Origin: Emcibacter sp.
Lineage (GTDB): Bacteria; Pseudomonadota; Alphaproteobacteria; Sphingomonadales; Emcibacteraceae
Reading direction: 5' to 3'
Assembly (NCBI GenBank): GCA_021647465.1
Contig: JAKIUQ010000021.1
Coordinates: 1-32,253, forward strand
Length of the DNA stretch: 32,253 bases
The notes under the pieces were generated by a model. That model made no database searches. It was not told the DNA's origin and saw only the letters and a program-made list of their open reading frames with translations. The position numbers and the translations under genes are program-made. Positions 15,749 through 23,880 of the stretch are shown piece after piece; position 1 is the first letter of the stretch; each line of letters begins with the position of its first letter.

Positions 15749-16813
15749 ATGGCTAAAAAACCAACTACTAAAAAAAATACTTTTAAAAAAACGACGAAAA
15801 GCGGCAAGGTCGCGGCGCGGCGCAAGCCCGTAAAACCAAAGGTTTTCAAAGCGACTCCGGATGAGTTGAAAGACTTTTATCGTGAGATGCTTATGATGCG
15901 CCGTTTTGAAGAAAAAGCGGGGCAAATGTACGGCATGGGCCTGATTGGTGGTTTTTGTCATTTATACATCGGACAGGAAGCCGTGGTGACCGGCATTCAA
16001 TCAACGCTTAAATATGGCGATACTATTTTGACCAGCTACCGCGATCATGCCCATATGCTGGCCTGTAAAATTGATCCAAAAGTCATCATGGCAGAATTGA
16101 CCGGGCGCGAAACCGGAATATCAAAGGGTAAGGGCGGCTCGATGCATATGTTCAGCGTTGAGCATGGTTTTTACGGCGGGCATGGCATTGTTGCGGCGCA
16201 GGTGCCGATTGGGGCCGGACTTGGCTTTGCCCATAAATACCGGGGAACAGATAATGTATCTGTCGTATATTTTGGCGACGGCGCCGCTAATCAGGGGCAG
16301 ATTTATGAAACCTTTAATATGGCGGAGCTCTGGAGTCTGCCGGTTATTTTTGTCATTGAAAATAATCAATATGCCATGGGAACGGCCGTCAGGCGTGCGT
16401 CATCAGAAATTGAACTTCATAAGCGCGGGGAGAGTTTTCGCATTCCGGGTGAGGCGGTTGATGGTATGGATGTTCTAGCCGTTCGGGAAGCGGCGGCGCG
16501 GGCCGTTGACTGGTGCCGGGCCGGGAATGGCCCCATGCTGCTTGAAATGAATACCTATCGTTACCGGGGTCATTCCATGTCTGATCCGGCCAAATACCGT
16601 TCTAAAGAAGAAGTCCAGAAAATGCGGGCGGAACATGATCCAATTGATCAGGTAAAGCAGCGGCTTTTGGATGGTAACATCATGAGCGAAGAAGAGATGA
16701 AAGCAATTGATAAAGAAATTAAAACCATTGTTGCCGCCGCCGCCCAATTTGCCCAGGATAGTGCAGAGCCGGCACCCCATGAACTTTACACCGATGTTTT
16801 AGTCGCAGAATAG
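15749..16813 (+). CDS. pdhA: Pyruvate dehydrogenase E1 component, alpha subunit
   Basis: With PdhB this forms the thiamine-diphosphate-dependent E1 that decarboxylates pyruvate and acetylates the E2 lipoyl group. The 354 residues begin with a Lys-rich, low-complexity extension (about residues 2-34). The E1-alpha fold follows: GGFCHLYIGQEAV, KGKGGSMHMF, the ThDP motif GDGAANQGQ (from residue 176) ending in ENNQYAMGT, and RYRGHSMSDPAKYR, which aligns with the phosphorylation loop of mitochondrial E1-alpha. It heads pdhA-pdhB-pdhC-lpdA-lipA, with pdhB only 13 bp downstream. The basic N-terminal tail is seen in other alphaproteobacterial PdhA proteins and may contact E2. Confidence 0.96.
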   Translation: MAKKPTTKKNTFKKTTKSGKVAARRKPVKPKVFKATPDELKDFYREMLMMRRFEEKAGQMYGMGLIGGFCHLYIGQEAVVTGIQSTLKYGDTILTSYRDHAHMLACKIDPKVIMAELTGRETGISKGKGGSMHMFSVEHGFYGGHGIVAAQVPIGAGLGFAHKYRGTDNVSVVYFGDGAANQGQIYETFNMAELWSLPVIFVIENNQYAMGTAVRRASSEIELHKRGESFRIPGEAVDGMDVLAVREAAARAVDWCRAGNGPMLLEMNTYRYRGHSMSDPAKYRSKEEVQKMRAEHDPIDQVKQRLLDGNIMSEEEMKAIDKEIKTIVAAAAQFAQDSAEPAPHELYTDVLVAE

Positions 16814-16826
16814 AGGATTTAAGAAA

Positions 16827-18194
16827 ATGACCATAGAAATTCTGCTTCCGGCAATGTCCCCAACCATGACGGAGGGCAATCTTGCCAAATGGCATGTTAA
16901 AGAAGGCGATAAAGTTTCCGCAGGCGATGTTCTGGCCGAGATTGAAACAGATAAAGCCACCATGGAACTTGAAACGGATGAAGATGGTGTTGTCGGGAAA
17001 ATATTTGTCCCCGAAGCCAGTGAAGGCATCGCCGTGGGTACGGTTATCGCCGTTCTGCTGGAAGAAGGCGAGGCGGCGTCAGATATTAGCGCAGCACCTG
17101 TAATTGTATCTGTGCCTTCCAAAAACGAACCTGAAATAGAAGAAATTGCTGCTCCTGTAATCCAAATTGTTACAGAAGATGACTTTCCCGAGGGTACGAC
17201 ATTCACGTCAACCACCGTGCGGGAAGCTTTGCGCGATGCGATGGCAGAAGAAATGCGCCTTGATGATGATGTTTTTATCATGGGCGAAGAGGTTGCTGAA
17301 TATCAAGGGGCCTATAAAGTCACTCAAGGGCTGCACGCAGAATTTGGCGACAGGCGCGTTATTGATACGCCGATCACCGAACATGGCTTTGCCGGACTTG
17401 GGGTTGGGGCTTCCATGGCGGGATTAAGGCCTGTTGTGGAATTCATGACGTTCAATTTTGCCATGCAGGCCATAGATCATATCATCAATTCTGCGGCCAA
17501 GACAAATTATATGTCAGGCGGGCAAATAAGATGCCCCATCGTTTTTCGCGGCCCTAATGGGGCGGCAAGCCGGGTCGGCGCTCAGCATAGTCAGAATTAT
17601 GCAGCGTGGTATGCCCATGTGCCGGGCCTGATTGTGGTGTCGCCCTATTCAGCTGCTGATGCGAAAGGATTGCTTAAATCTGCCATTAAAAACCCAAATC
17701 CGGTTGTTTTCCTTGAGAATGAAATGATTTACGGTCAGAGCTTTGACGTGCCGGATATTGCGGATTATACGGTGCCGATCGGCAAAGCCAAGGTGGTGCG
17801 CGAGGGCAGTGATGTGACGTTGGTTTCTTATTCTATCGGCGTGAAATTTTCCCTTGCGGCGGCGGAAAAACTGGCGGCAGAGGGGATCAGCGCTGAAGTC
17901 ATCGATCTTCGCACATTACGGCCGCTTGATATGGCCACGGTGATTGCCTCGGTCAGGAAAACCAATCGCATCGTTTGCGTGGAGGAAGGCTGGGTCAGCT
18001 GCTCCATAAGCTCGGAAGTTTCGGCGCGCCTGATGGAAGATGCCTTTGATTATCTTGATGCGCCTGTCATCCGGGTCACCAATGCGGATGTGCCGATGCC
18101 CTATGCCGCAAATCTTGAGAAACTGGCGGTAGTTACCGATGATCAGATCGTTTTGGCGGCGAAAAAAGTCTGTTACAAAGCGGGAGACAACTAA
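16827..18194 (+). CDS. pdhB: Pyruvate dehydrogenase E1 component, beta subunit, with N-terminal lipoyl domain
   Basis: This is the second half of the heterotetrameric E1. At 455 residues it is about 130 longer than plain E1-beta because a complete lipoyl domain (about residues 1-78) precedes it, with lipoylation site K43 in ETDKATME. A Pro/Glu/Ala/Val-rich linker (about 80-115) follows. The E1-beta pyrimidine-binding and transketolase C-terminal domains have TVREALRDAMAEEM, GEEVAEYQGAYKVT, DTPITEHGFAG and EGW near the C-terminus. A lipoyl domain on E1-beta is a known alphaproteobacterial trait. Its TAA overlaps the ATG of pdhC by one base, so the two are probably translationally coupled. Confidence 0.96.
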   Translation: MTIEILLPAMSPTMTEGNLAKWHVKEGDKVSAGDVLAEIETDKATMELETDEDGVVGKIFVPEASEGIAVGTVIAVLLEEGEAASDISAAPVIVSVPSKNEPEIEEIAAPVIQIVTEDDFPEGTTFTSTTVREALRDAMAEEMRLDDDVFIMGEEVAEYQGAYKVTQGLHAEFGDRRVIDTPITEHGFAGLGVGASMAGLRPVVEFMTFNFAMQAIDHIINSAAKTNYMSGGQIRCPIVFRGPNGAASRVGAQHSQNYAAWYAHVPGLIVVSPYSAADAKGLLKSAIKNPNPVVFLENEMIYGQSFDVPDIADYTVPIGKAKVVREGSDVTLVSYSIGVKFSLAAAEKLAAEGISAEVIDLRTLRPLDMATVIASVRKTNRIVCVEEGWVSCSISSEVSARLMEDAFDYLDAPVIRVTNADVPMPYAANLEKLAVVTDDQIVLAAKKVCYKAGDN

Positions 18195-19411
18195 TGGCTA
18201 TAGAAATTTTTATGCCGGCATTATCCCCGACAATGGAAAGCGGAAATCTGGTGAAATGGTTCGTGAAAGAAGGCGATTCTGTTGAAAGCGGGACGATATT
18301 GGCCGAAATTGAAACCGACAAGGCGACCATGGAATATGAATCCATCGACGATGGTATCATGGGTAAAATTATCGTCGCAGAGGGAGCTGAAAATGTGGCT
18401 GTCGGAACTTTGATTGCGGTGTTGCTGGAAGAGGGTGAGGATGCCTCTGCACTGGAAAATATTTCCACCAGCAAAGCTGAAGCGCCGGTCGTGGTTAAGG
18501 CCGAAACTGCGCCTGTTATTGCCGAAACGGCCCCTGCGGGCCCTGTTGCGTCAACAGGTGGCCGGGTTTTTTCATCCCCGTTGGCCCGAAGAATTGCGGC
18601 GCAAAAGGGCTATGATATTGCCGATATAAATGGCAGTGGCCCCCATGGACGCGTGATTAAACGGGATGTGGAAAGCCATAAACCTTCGGTTAAAACAGCG
18701 CAAATTGCCCTGTCACTGGACGGTGATGCGCCTTATACCGAAATCAAGCTGAGCAATATGCGTAAAACCATTGCCAGACGCCTGACAGAATCAAAACAGA
18801 CCGTGCCGCATTTTTATCTTGGCATAGATATCGAACTTGATAATTTAATGGCGGCGCGAAAAAAACTCAACAGTATGTCGGATGAGTATAAAATATCGGT
18901 CAATGATTTCATCATTCGGGCTTGCGCTCTGGCTTTGAAAAAAGTCCCCGCCGCGAACGTACAGTTCGGCGGCGATGTCATGCGGCATTATGACCGTTCG
19001 GATGTTTCCGTTGCGGTTGCTATAGAAGGCGGCTTGGTCACGCCGGTGATACGCGGCGCCGAACAAAAAGGCCTGCGTCAGATTTCAGAGGAAACCAAGG
19101 CCTTGGCAAAAAAGGCCCGTGACGGCAAACTTATGCCGGAAGATTATACGGGCGGGACTTTTTCCATCTCCAATCTTGGCATGATGGGGATTAAGCAGTT
19201 TCAGGCGGTGATTAATCCGCCGCAAGCGTCAATTCTGGCGGTTGGCGGCGGGGAGCAGCGGGTTGTGGTTAAAGACGGCGTCATGACGCCCGCTATGATC
19301 ATGTCGGTAAATCTGGCCTGTGATCACCGCGCCATTGACGGGGCTGTGGGGGCTGAATTCCTCGGGGCGATAAAGACATTTCTTGAACATCCCTCAACGA
19401 TGCTATTGTGA
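18194..19411 (+). CDS. pdhC: Pyruvate dehydrogenase E2, dihydrolipoamide acetyltransferase
   Basis: E2 forms the core of the complex and passes the acetyl group from lipoamide to CoA. The 405 residues comprise one lipoyl domain (1-about 78; K43 in ETDKATME), an Ala/Pro-rich linker, the peripheral-subunit-binding domain (about 118-152, SPLARRIAAQKG...GSGPHGRVIKRDV) and the catalytic domain with H378 and D382 in DHRAIDG. The single lipoyl domain on E2 plus one on PdhB together give two swinging arms per unit. The first 43 residues closely resemble those of PdhB, which suggests an old duplication of the domain. The end overlaps the formal GTG start of the lpdA frame. Confidence 0.97.
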   Translation: MAIEIFMPALSPTMESGNLVKWFVKEGDSVESGTILAEIETDKATMEYESIDDGIMGKIIVAEGAENVAVGTLIAVLLEEGEDASALENISTSKAEAPVVVKAETAPVIAETAPAGPVASTGGRVFSSPLARRIAAQKGYDIADINGSGPHGRVIKRDVESHKPSVKTAQIALSLDGDAPYTEIKLSNMRKTIARRLTESKQTVPHFYLGIDIELDNLMAARKKLNSMSDEYKISVNDFIIRACALALKKVPAANVQFGGDVMRHYDRSDVSVAVAIEGGLVTPVIRGAEQKGLRQISEETKALAKKARDGKLMPEDYTGGTFSISNLGMMGIKQFQAVINPPQASILAVGGGEQRVVVKDGVMTPAMIMSVNLACDHRAIDGAVGAEFLGAIKTFLEHPSTMLL

Positions 19412-19422
19412 GGCATAAAACT

Positions 19423-20844
19423 ATGATAAAAGAAAAATTTGATATTGTCGTTCTGGGCGGCGGGCCGGGGGGCTATGTAGCGGCCATACGCGCGGCGCAG
19501 CTCGGGTTTAAGGTTGCCGTGATTGAACGGGAAAATCTGGGTGGTATTTGTCTTAACTGGGGCTGTATTCCCACCAAAGCTTTATTGCGATCTGCCGAAG
19601 TCTTTCATAATATGAAACATGCGGCGGATTATGGCCTCATTGCGGAAAATTTAGGGTTTGACCTGGATAAAGTTGTTCAGCGCAGCCGGGGCATCGCCGC
19701 GCAGTTAAGCGGCGGCATTGCCCATCTGATGAAAAAAAACAAGATCACTGTTATCGAAGGCGAAGGCAAGCTTGTAAAATCCGGACATCTTGCGGTATCA
19801 AAAGACGGCAAGAAAATCGCCGATGTGATGGCCGATGATATTATCCTTGCCACCGGCGCGCGGGCGCGGGAATTACCCCATTTAAAAGCCGACGGCAACC
19901 TTATATGGACGTACCGTCATGCGTTAGTCCCCAATGTCATGCCGAAAAAATTACTTGTTATCGGCTCCGGGGCCATTGGCATTGAATTTGCCAGCTTTTA
20001 TAATGAACTGGGCGCGGATGTGACGGTTGTTGAAATGATGGACCGGGTTCTGCCTGTGGAAGACGAAGAAATTTCCGCTTTCGCGCAGAAATCCTTTAAG
20101 GCACAGGGTTTGAAAATCATAACCTCTGCATCTGTGACCAAACTGGACAAGAAAAAAAATACCGTTATTTGCACGGTAGAGGATAATAAAGGCAAGGCCC
20201 GAACCATCGAAGTCGACCGGGTGATTGTTGCCATAGGAATCACCGGTAATGTGGAAAATATTGGTCTGGAAGAGAATGGCGTCAAAATTGATCGCGGCCA
20301 TATTATCGCGGATGAATGGGGACATACGGGCGTCCGGGGCATTCATGCCATCGGTGACCTTACCGGCCCGCCGTGGCTTGCCCATAAGGCCAGCCACGAA
20401 GGCGTGATCGTTATCGAAAAAATCGCCCTTGACCGGGGCAACAAGGAAATCAAAGACTTGCATCCGATAGACAAGGGAAATATCCCCGGCTGCACCTATT
20501 GCCGCCCCCAAGTGGCAAGCGTCGGCATGACCGAAAAAGCCGCCAGAGATAAAGGTCATAAAGTGCGTGTTGGCCGTTTCCCTTTCATGGGGAATGGCAA
20601 GGCAATTGCGCTGGGTGAAGCAGAAGGACTTGTAAAGACGGTATTTGATGCTAAAACAGGCGAGTTGCTGGGCGCGCATATGGTGGGCGCTGAAGTGACC
20701 GAGATGATACAAGGCTATACCATTGCCCGCACGCTGGAAACCACCGAGGCGGAATTGATGCATACGGTATTTCCCCATCCGACACTGTCAGAAATGATGC
20801 ATGAAAGTGTTCTGGATGCTTATGGTAAGGTAATACATTTTTAA
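19423..20844 (+). CDS. lpdA: Dihydrolipoyl dehydrogenase (E3)
   Basis: This FAD flavoprotein reoxidises dihydrolipoamide with NAD+. The FAD motif GGGPGGYVAAIRAAQLG is near the N-terminus, with the redox-active pair C43 and C48 in CLNWGCIPTK. The NAD motif is GSGAIGIEFASFYNELGADV, and the C-terminal interface holds HPTLSE..HE, which supplies the catalytic base. I choose the ATG at 19423 because GAGG lies nine bases upstream; a GTG at 19408 in the same frame overlaps pdhC but has no ribosome-binding site. It is an E3 without a lipoyl domain. lipA starts on the very next base after its stop. Confidence 0.95.
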   Translation: MIKEKFDIVVLGGGPGGYVAAIRAAQLGFKVAVIERENLGGICLNWGCIPTKALLRSAEVFHNMKHAADYGLIAENLGFDLDKVVQRSRGIAAQLSGGIAHLMKKNKITVIEGEGKLVKSGHLAVSKDGKKIADVMADDIILATGARARELPHLKADGNLIWTYRHALVPNVMPKKLLVIGSGAIGIEFASFYNELGADVTVVEMMDRVLPVEDEEISAFAQKSFKAQGLKIITSASVTKLDKKKNTVICTVEDNKGKARTIEVDRVIVAIGITGNVENIGLEENGVKIDRGHIIADEWGHTGVRGIHAIGDLTGPPWLAHKASHEGVIVIEKIALDRGNKEIKDLHPIDKGNIPGCTYCRPQVASVGMTEKAARDKGHKVRVGRFPFMGNGKAIALGEAEGLVKTVFDAKTGELLGAHMVGAEVTEMIQGYTIARTLETTEAELMHTVFPHPTLSEMMHESVLDAYGKVIHF

Positions 20845-21807
20845 ATGACAGATAAATACCAGCGTAAACCTGATTGGATAAGAGTTAAGGCCCCCGTTTC
20901 AAAAGGCTATCAGGAAACCTTTAAAATGATGCGGGATTTAAACCTGAATACGGTTTGTGAAGAGGCCGCTTGCCCTAATATTGGCGAATGCTGGCAGAAA
21001 AAGCACGCCACCGTCATGATTCTTGGCGATACCTGTACGCGGGCCTGCCGGTTTTGCAATATCAAGACCGGCAAAGGCAATCCGGTTGACCCAATGGAGC
21101 CGGATAATGTGGGCATCGCTGCCGGTAAAATGGGCCTGAATCATATTGTTATTACCTCTGTAGATCGTGATGATTTGCCGGACGGCGGCGCGGATCAATT
21201 TGTTAAAGTTATCCAGAAACTTCGCGAACATGCCCCAAATACCACCATTGAAATATTGACCCCGGATTTTCGCAATAAACCGGGGGCTCTGGAAAAAGTT
21301 GTGGCTGCAAAGCCGGATGTGTTTAATCATAATCTGGAAACGGTGCCGCGGCTTTATAACCATATTCGTCCCGGCGCGCGTTATTTCCACTCCATGCGTT
21401 TGCTGGACCGGGTGAAACAGATTGACCCGACCATATTTACCAAATCCGGCATTATGGTGGGCCTTGGTGAAGCGGAAGACGAGGTCATGCAGGTCATGAA
21501 TGACATGCGGTCCGCCGATATTGATTTCATCACCATCGGCCAATATCTTCAGCCCACGAAGAAGCATGTGGACGTGGCCGATTTTATCACGCCGCAGCAG
21601 TTCGATAAATATGCCGCCCGCGCCAAATCAAAAGGCTTTTTACATGTGGCCTCATCGCCGCTGACAAGGTCATCTTTTCATGCGGGGGAGGATTTCGATC
21701 AATTGAAAGCCGCGCGCGCAGAAAAACTGCTGAGAAGTCAGACCAAACTGGACGCGCCCATAGATATTGCGGAAATGGCGCGTTTAAATCCCCTTAATGA
21801 GGATTAA
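20845..21807 (+). CDS. lipA: Lipoyl synthase
   Basis: LipA is a radical-SAM enzyme that inserts two sulfurs into protein-bound octanoyl groups, finishing the lipoyl cofactor needed by the PdhB and PdhC lipoyl domains encoded just upstream. The 320-residue protein has the auxiliary cluster motif C38-x4-C43-x5-C49 (CEEAACPNIGEC), the radical-SAM motif C64-x3-C68-x2-C71 (CTRACRFC) and, near the C-terminus, the RSSFHAGE motif whose Ser ligates the auxiliary cluster. It starts immediately after the lpdA stop and ends immediately before the next gene. The octanoyl transferase gene lipB is not in the window. Confidence 0.97.
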   Translation: MTDKYQRKPDWIRVKAPVSKGYQETFKMMRDLNLNTVCEEAACPNIGECWQKKHATVMILGDTCTRACRFCNIKTGKGNPVDPMEPDNVGIAAGKMGLNHIVITSVDRDDLPDGGADQFVKVIQKLREHAPNTTIEILTPDFRNKPGALEKVVAAKPDVFNHNLETVPRLYNHIRPGARYFHSMRLLDRVKQIDPTIFTKSGIMVGLGEAEDEVMQVMNDMRSADIDFITIGQYLQPTKKHVDVADFITPQQFDKYAARAKSKGFLHVASSPLTRSSFHAGEDFDQLKAARAEKLLRSQTKLDAPIDIAEMARLNPLNED

Positions 21808-22242
21808 ATGCCCAAATTTACCGAGGTCAGAGATTTCCCCTACAGCAAAGACCAGATGTATAAAATGGTCGCCGATGTGGACAGTTATGCCGACTTTCTG
21901 CCTTGGTGTCTGGGAGTCAGGGTTTATAAACGCACCGACGACAGCCTTTATGCAGATCTGATTATCGGTTTTAAAATGTTCCGCGAACGTTTCACGTCTC
22001 ATGTGACTTTTACGGATGATCGCATAGAGGTCGACTATATCAAAGGCCCCCTGAAATACCTTCATAATCACTGGCAATTCACCGAAAACAAGGATGGCGG
22101 CTGTCACGTCGATTTTCTGGTGGACTTTGAATTTAAAAACAAGATTTTCGAAAAAATGATCGGCGGTTTCTTTACCGAGGCGGTCAGCCATATGATCGCC
22201 GCATTTGAAAAGCGCGCGGATGAACTTTATGGTTCTGCTTGA
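21808..22242 (+). CDS. COQ10/RatA-type START-domain protein
   Basis: The 144-residue protein is a single START/SRPBCC-like lipid-binding domain of the COQ10/RatA group, which is thought to bind ubiquinone or related lipids. Diagnostic features are the opening (F..VRDFPYS..QM..MVADVDSYADFLPWC), a central IDYIKGPLKYLHNHW-like strand and the end F...SHMIAAFEKRADELYG. It abuts lipA with no gap, the usual position of this gene in alphaproteobacteria. Although family members are often annotated as RatA toxins, that function rests on E. coli work, and a respiratory quinone-chaperone role is more likely here. No antitoxin partner is visible. Confidence 0.85.
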   Translation: MPKFTEVRDFPYSKDQMYKMVADVDSYADFLPWCLGVRVYKRTDDSLYADLIIGFKMFRERFTSHVTFTDDRIEVDYIKGPLKYLHNHWQFTENKDGGCHVDFLVDFEFKNKIFEKMIGGFFTEAVSHMIAAFEKRADELYGSA

Positions 22243-22286
22243 AATCACAAAAGGGATGGTTATTATGGCGCGGCAAGTGAGAAACC

Positions 22287-23012
22287 ATGGACGAAATGAT
22301 GCACATCAGTATTGCCAGAAATATTTTATATTTACCCTTAACCATTTTCTATACCAGTTTATCCATTCCGCTCTTTTTTATAAATCTTTGCATTCCAAAG
22401 AAAAAATATACAAGTATGCAGCTGTTATCGGCTGAGAATGAGCGATCAAGACGGCTTGAGGATATAGGGGTTTTTATCGGGGCGGGTGATAAGGTCTTGG
22501 ATGTGGGCTGCGGTAACGGTAAGTTTGGCGAGGCTATTGCTAAAAAATATGGGGCAGATGTACGCGGTGTTGACGTGGTTAATTACGCCAATTCGGACAT
22601 TCAAATAGACCTGTATGATGGCCACTCCTTACCCTTTGAAGATGATAGTTTTGATGTGATTGTTATGGCGTTCATGCTTCATCATGTGAAACATCAGGAT
22701 AAAATATTTTCAGAAGCCATACGCTGTTCCCGCAGGGGGATCATTGTTTATGAAGATACTTATTTCACGCCGTGGCAATGGCTATTCACCATCTGGAATG
22801 ATTTTTATTCCAATATGGCGGTTGGAACGGTGAAAATAGTCAAGGGATTGGAGGGAAAAGGCATTTGGGGTATGCCGCTTCCCTTCACTTTCCGAAGCGT
22901 AAAGGGCTGGCAGGCATATTTTGCCCAAAAATCCTTAAAAATTAAAGAAACCAGCCTTCGCCATAACAATGTCAAACCTCATTCAAAAGTGGTGTTTTTG
23001 CTTGAAAAATAG
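22287..23012 (+). CDS. SAM-dependent class I methyltransferase, target unknown
   Basis: The 241-residue protein carries a Rossmann methyltransferase domain with motif I LDVGCGNGKF (about 71-80), an acidic residue after strand 2 (GVDVV, about 94-98), LPFEDDSFDVIV and MLHHV, the pattern of Methyltransf_11 proteins. The N-terminus holds a hydrophobic stretch (about residues 13-36) that could be a membrane anchor or amphipathic helix and is not part of the standard domain. An aromatic-rich region (about 155-170, TPWQWLFTIWNDFY) follows the core. Substrates in this group range from quinones to lipids, and nothing here decides. It starts 44 bp after the START-domain gene on the same strand, so a lipid or quinone role is possible but unproven. 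Confidence 0.7.
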   Translation: MDEMMHISIARNILYLPLTIFYTSLSIPLFFINLCIPKKKYTSMQLLSAENERSRRLEDIGVFIGAGDKVLDVGCGNGKFGEAIAKKYGADVRGVDVVNYANSDIQIDLYDGHSLPFEDDSFDVIVMAFMLHHVKHQDKIFSEAIRCSRRGIIVYEDTYFTPWQWLFTIWNDFYSNMAVGTVKIVKGLEGKGIWGMPLPFTFRSVKGWQAYFAQKSLKIKETSLRHNNVKPHSKVVFLLEK

Positions 23013-23106
23013 AATGCCGCATTTTTGATATTCATGTCCATAGCCCATAAGGATGATTTGACTGCTGCGGGGTAGGGGAATGATGCTGTTCTAGAGCGCT
23101 CTATAT

Positions 23107-23850
23107 CTAAAACATGTCGCCATAGGCACCGGATTTATAATCTATATATGAAATAATTTCGCCAGTTTCCTGAAATTCGGGCAGGGACATTTTTACAAAC
23201 AGGGGGGCGATATCATCCGGGGTGTCTAAGGTGTCCGGGTCTTCGCCGGGCATGGCGGCGGCGCGCATGCTGGTGCGGATGGGGCCGGGGTTAATGATAT
23301 TGGCTTTTATATTGGTGGTATTAACAATTTCATTGGCATAGGTTTTGACCATGCAGTTCAGCGCGGCTTTGGTGGTGGCATAGCCGCCCCAAAAGGGCCG
23401 GCAGCTTTCTGCAACACTCGATGTTACAAAAATGGCTCTTCCTGCATCAGCGGCCTTTAAGAGCGGATCGAAGGATCGAATAAGCCGGTAATTGGCGGTC
23501 ACATTGATCGCCATCAACTGATCCCAATCTTTTGGTTTAATATGCCCGAGGGGGGTGATAGAACCCAACACACCGGCATTACCAATCAGAATATCAAGTT
23601 TGCCCCATTTTTCAGCCACATGACCGCCCAACCGGTCAATGGCGGCATGATCGCTGAGATTCATCGGCACCAAAGTGGCCGTGCCGTCAGCTTCGCCGAT
23701 GGCATCATCCATTTCTTCCAGGGCACCCGTGGTGCGACCAACCATGATGATATGCGCCCCTTCGCGGGCCATTGCCAGTGCGACCCCCGCGCCAATACCG
23801 CGCGTTGCTCCCGTGATCAGGGCAACTTTACCGTCAAGTTTTTTTGTCAT
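23107..23850 (-). CDS. SDR-family NAD(P)-dependent oxidoreductase
   Basis: This is a classical short-chain dehydrogenase of 247 residues. It has the cofactor motif TGATRGIG (13-20), the NAG motif (91-93), a catalytic Ser in VTSSVAE (144-145), and Y157 and K161 in GGYATTK. INPGPIRT follows. An Arg at position 39 after strand 2 (VGRTT) suggests NADP preference. The substrate is unknown. It is the last gene of the minus-strand cluster, 30 bp after purF, a position commonly occupied by an SDR gene in alphaproteobacteria. It converges with the methyltransferase gene; no clear terminator separates them. Confidence 0.88.
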   Translation of the reverse strand: MTKKLDGKVALITGATRGIGAGVALAMAREGAHIIMVGRTTGALEEMDDAIGEADGTATLVPMNLSDHAAIDRLGGHVAEKWGKLDILIGNAGVLGSITPLGHIKPKDWDQLMAINVTANYRLIRSFDPLLKAADAGRAIFVTSSVAESCRPFWGGYATTKAALNCMVKTYANEIVNTTNIKANIINPGPIRTSMRAAAMPGEDPDTLDTPDDIAPLFVKMSLPEFQETGEIISYIDYKSGAYGDMF

Positions 23851-23880
23851 TTTTGCGAACCTTTTTGGCTGGGGGATTGG

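Noticed and set aside
16827..17070. A novel lipoyl-E1-beta fusion
   Set aside because: A lipoyl domain at the N-terminus of PdhB is an established feature of alphaproteobacterial pyruvate dehydrogenase, so the fusion itself is not new.
21808..22242. A RatA ribosome-targeting toxin in a toxin-antitoxin pair
   Set aside because: There is no antitoxin gene beside it. The gene sits in a housekeeping lipA operon and matches COQ10-type lipid-binding proteins equally well.
23092..23103. 12-nt palindrome TAGAGCGCTCTA between the convergent methyltransferase and SDR genes
   Set aside because: It has no loop and no following T-run, so it is not a terminator, and a 12-nt palindrome can occur by chance.
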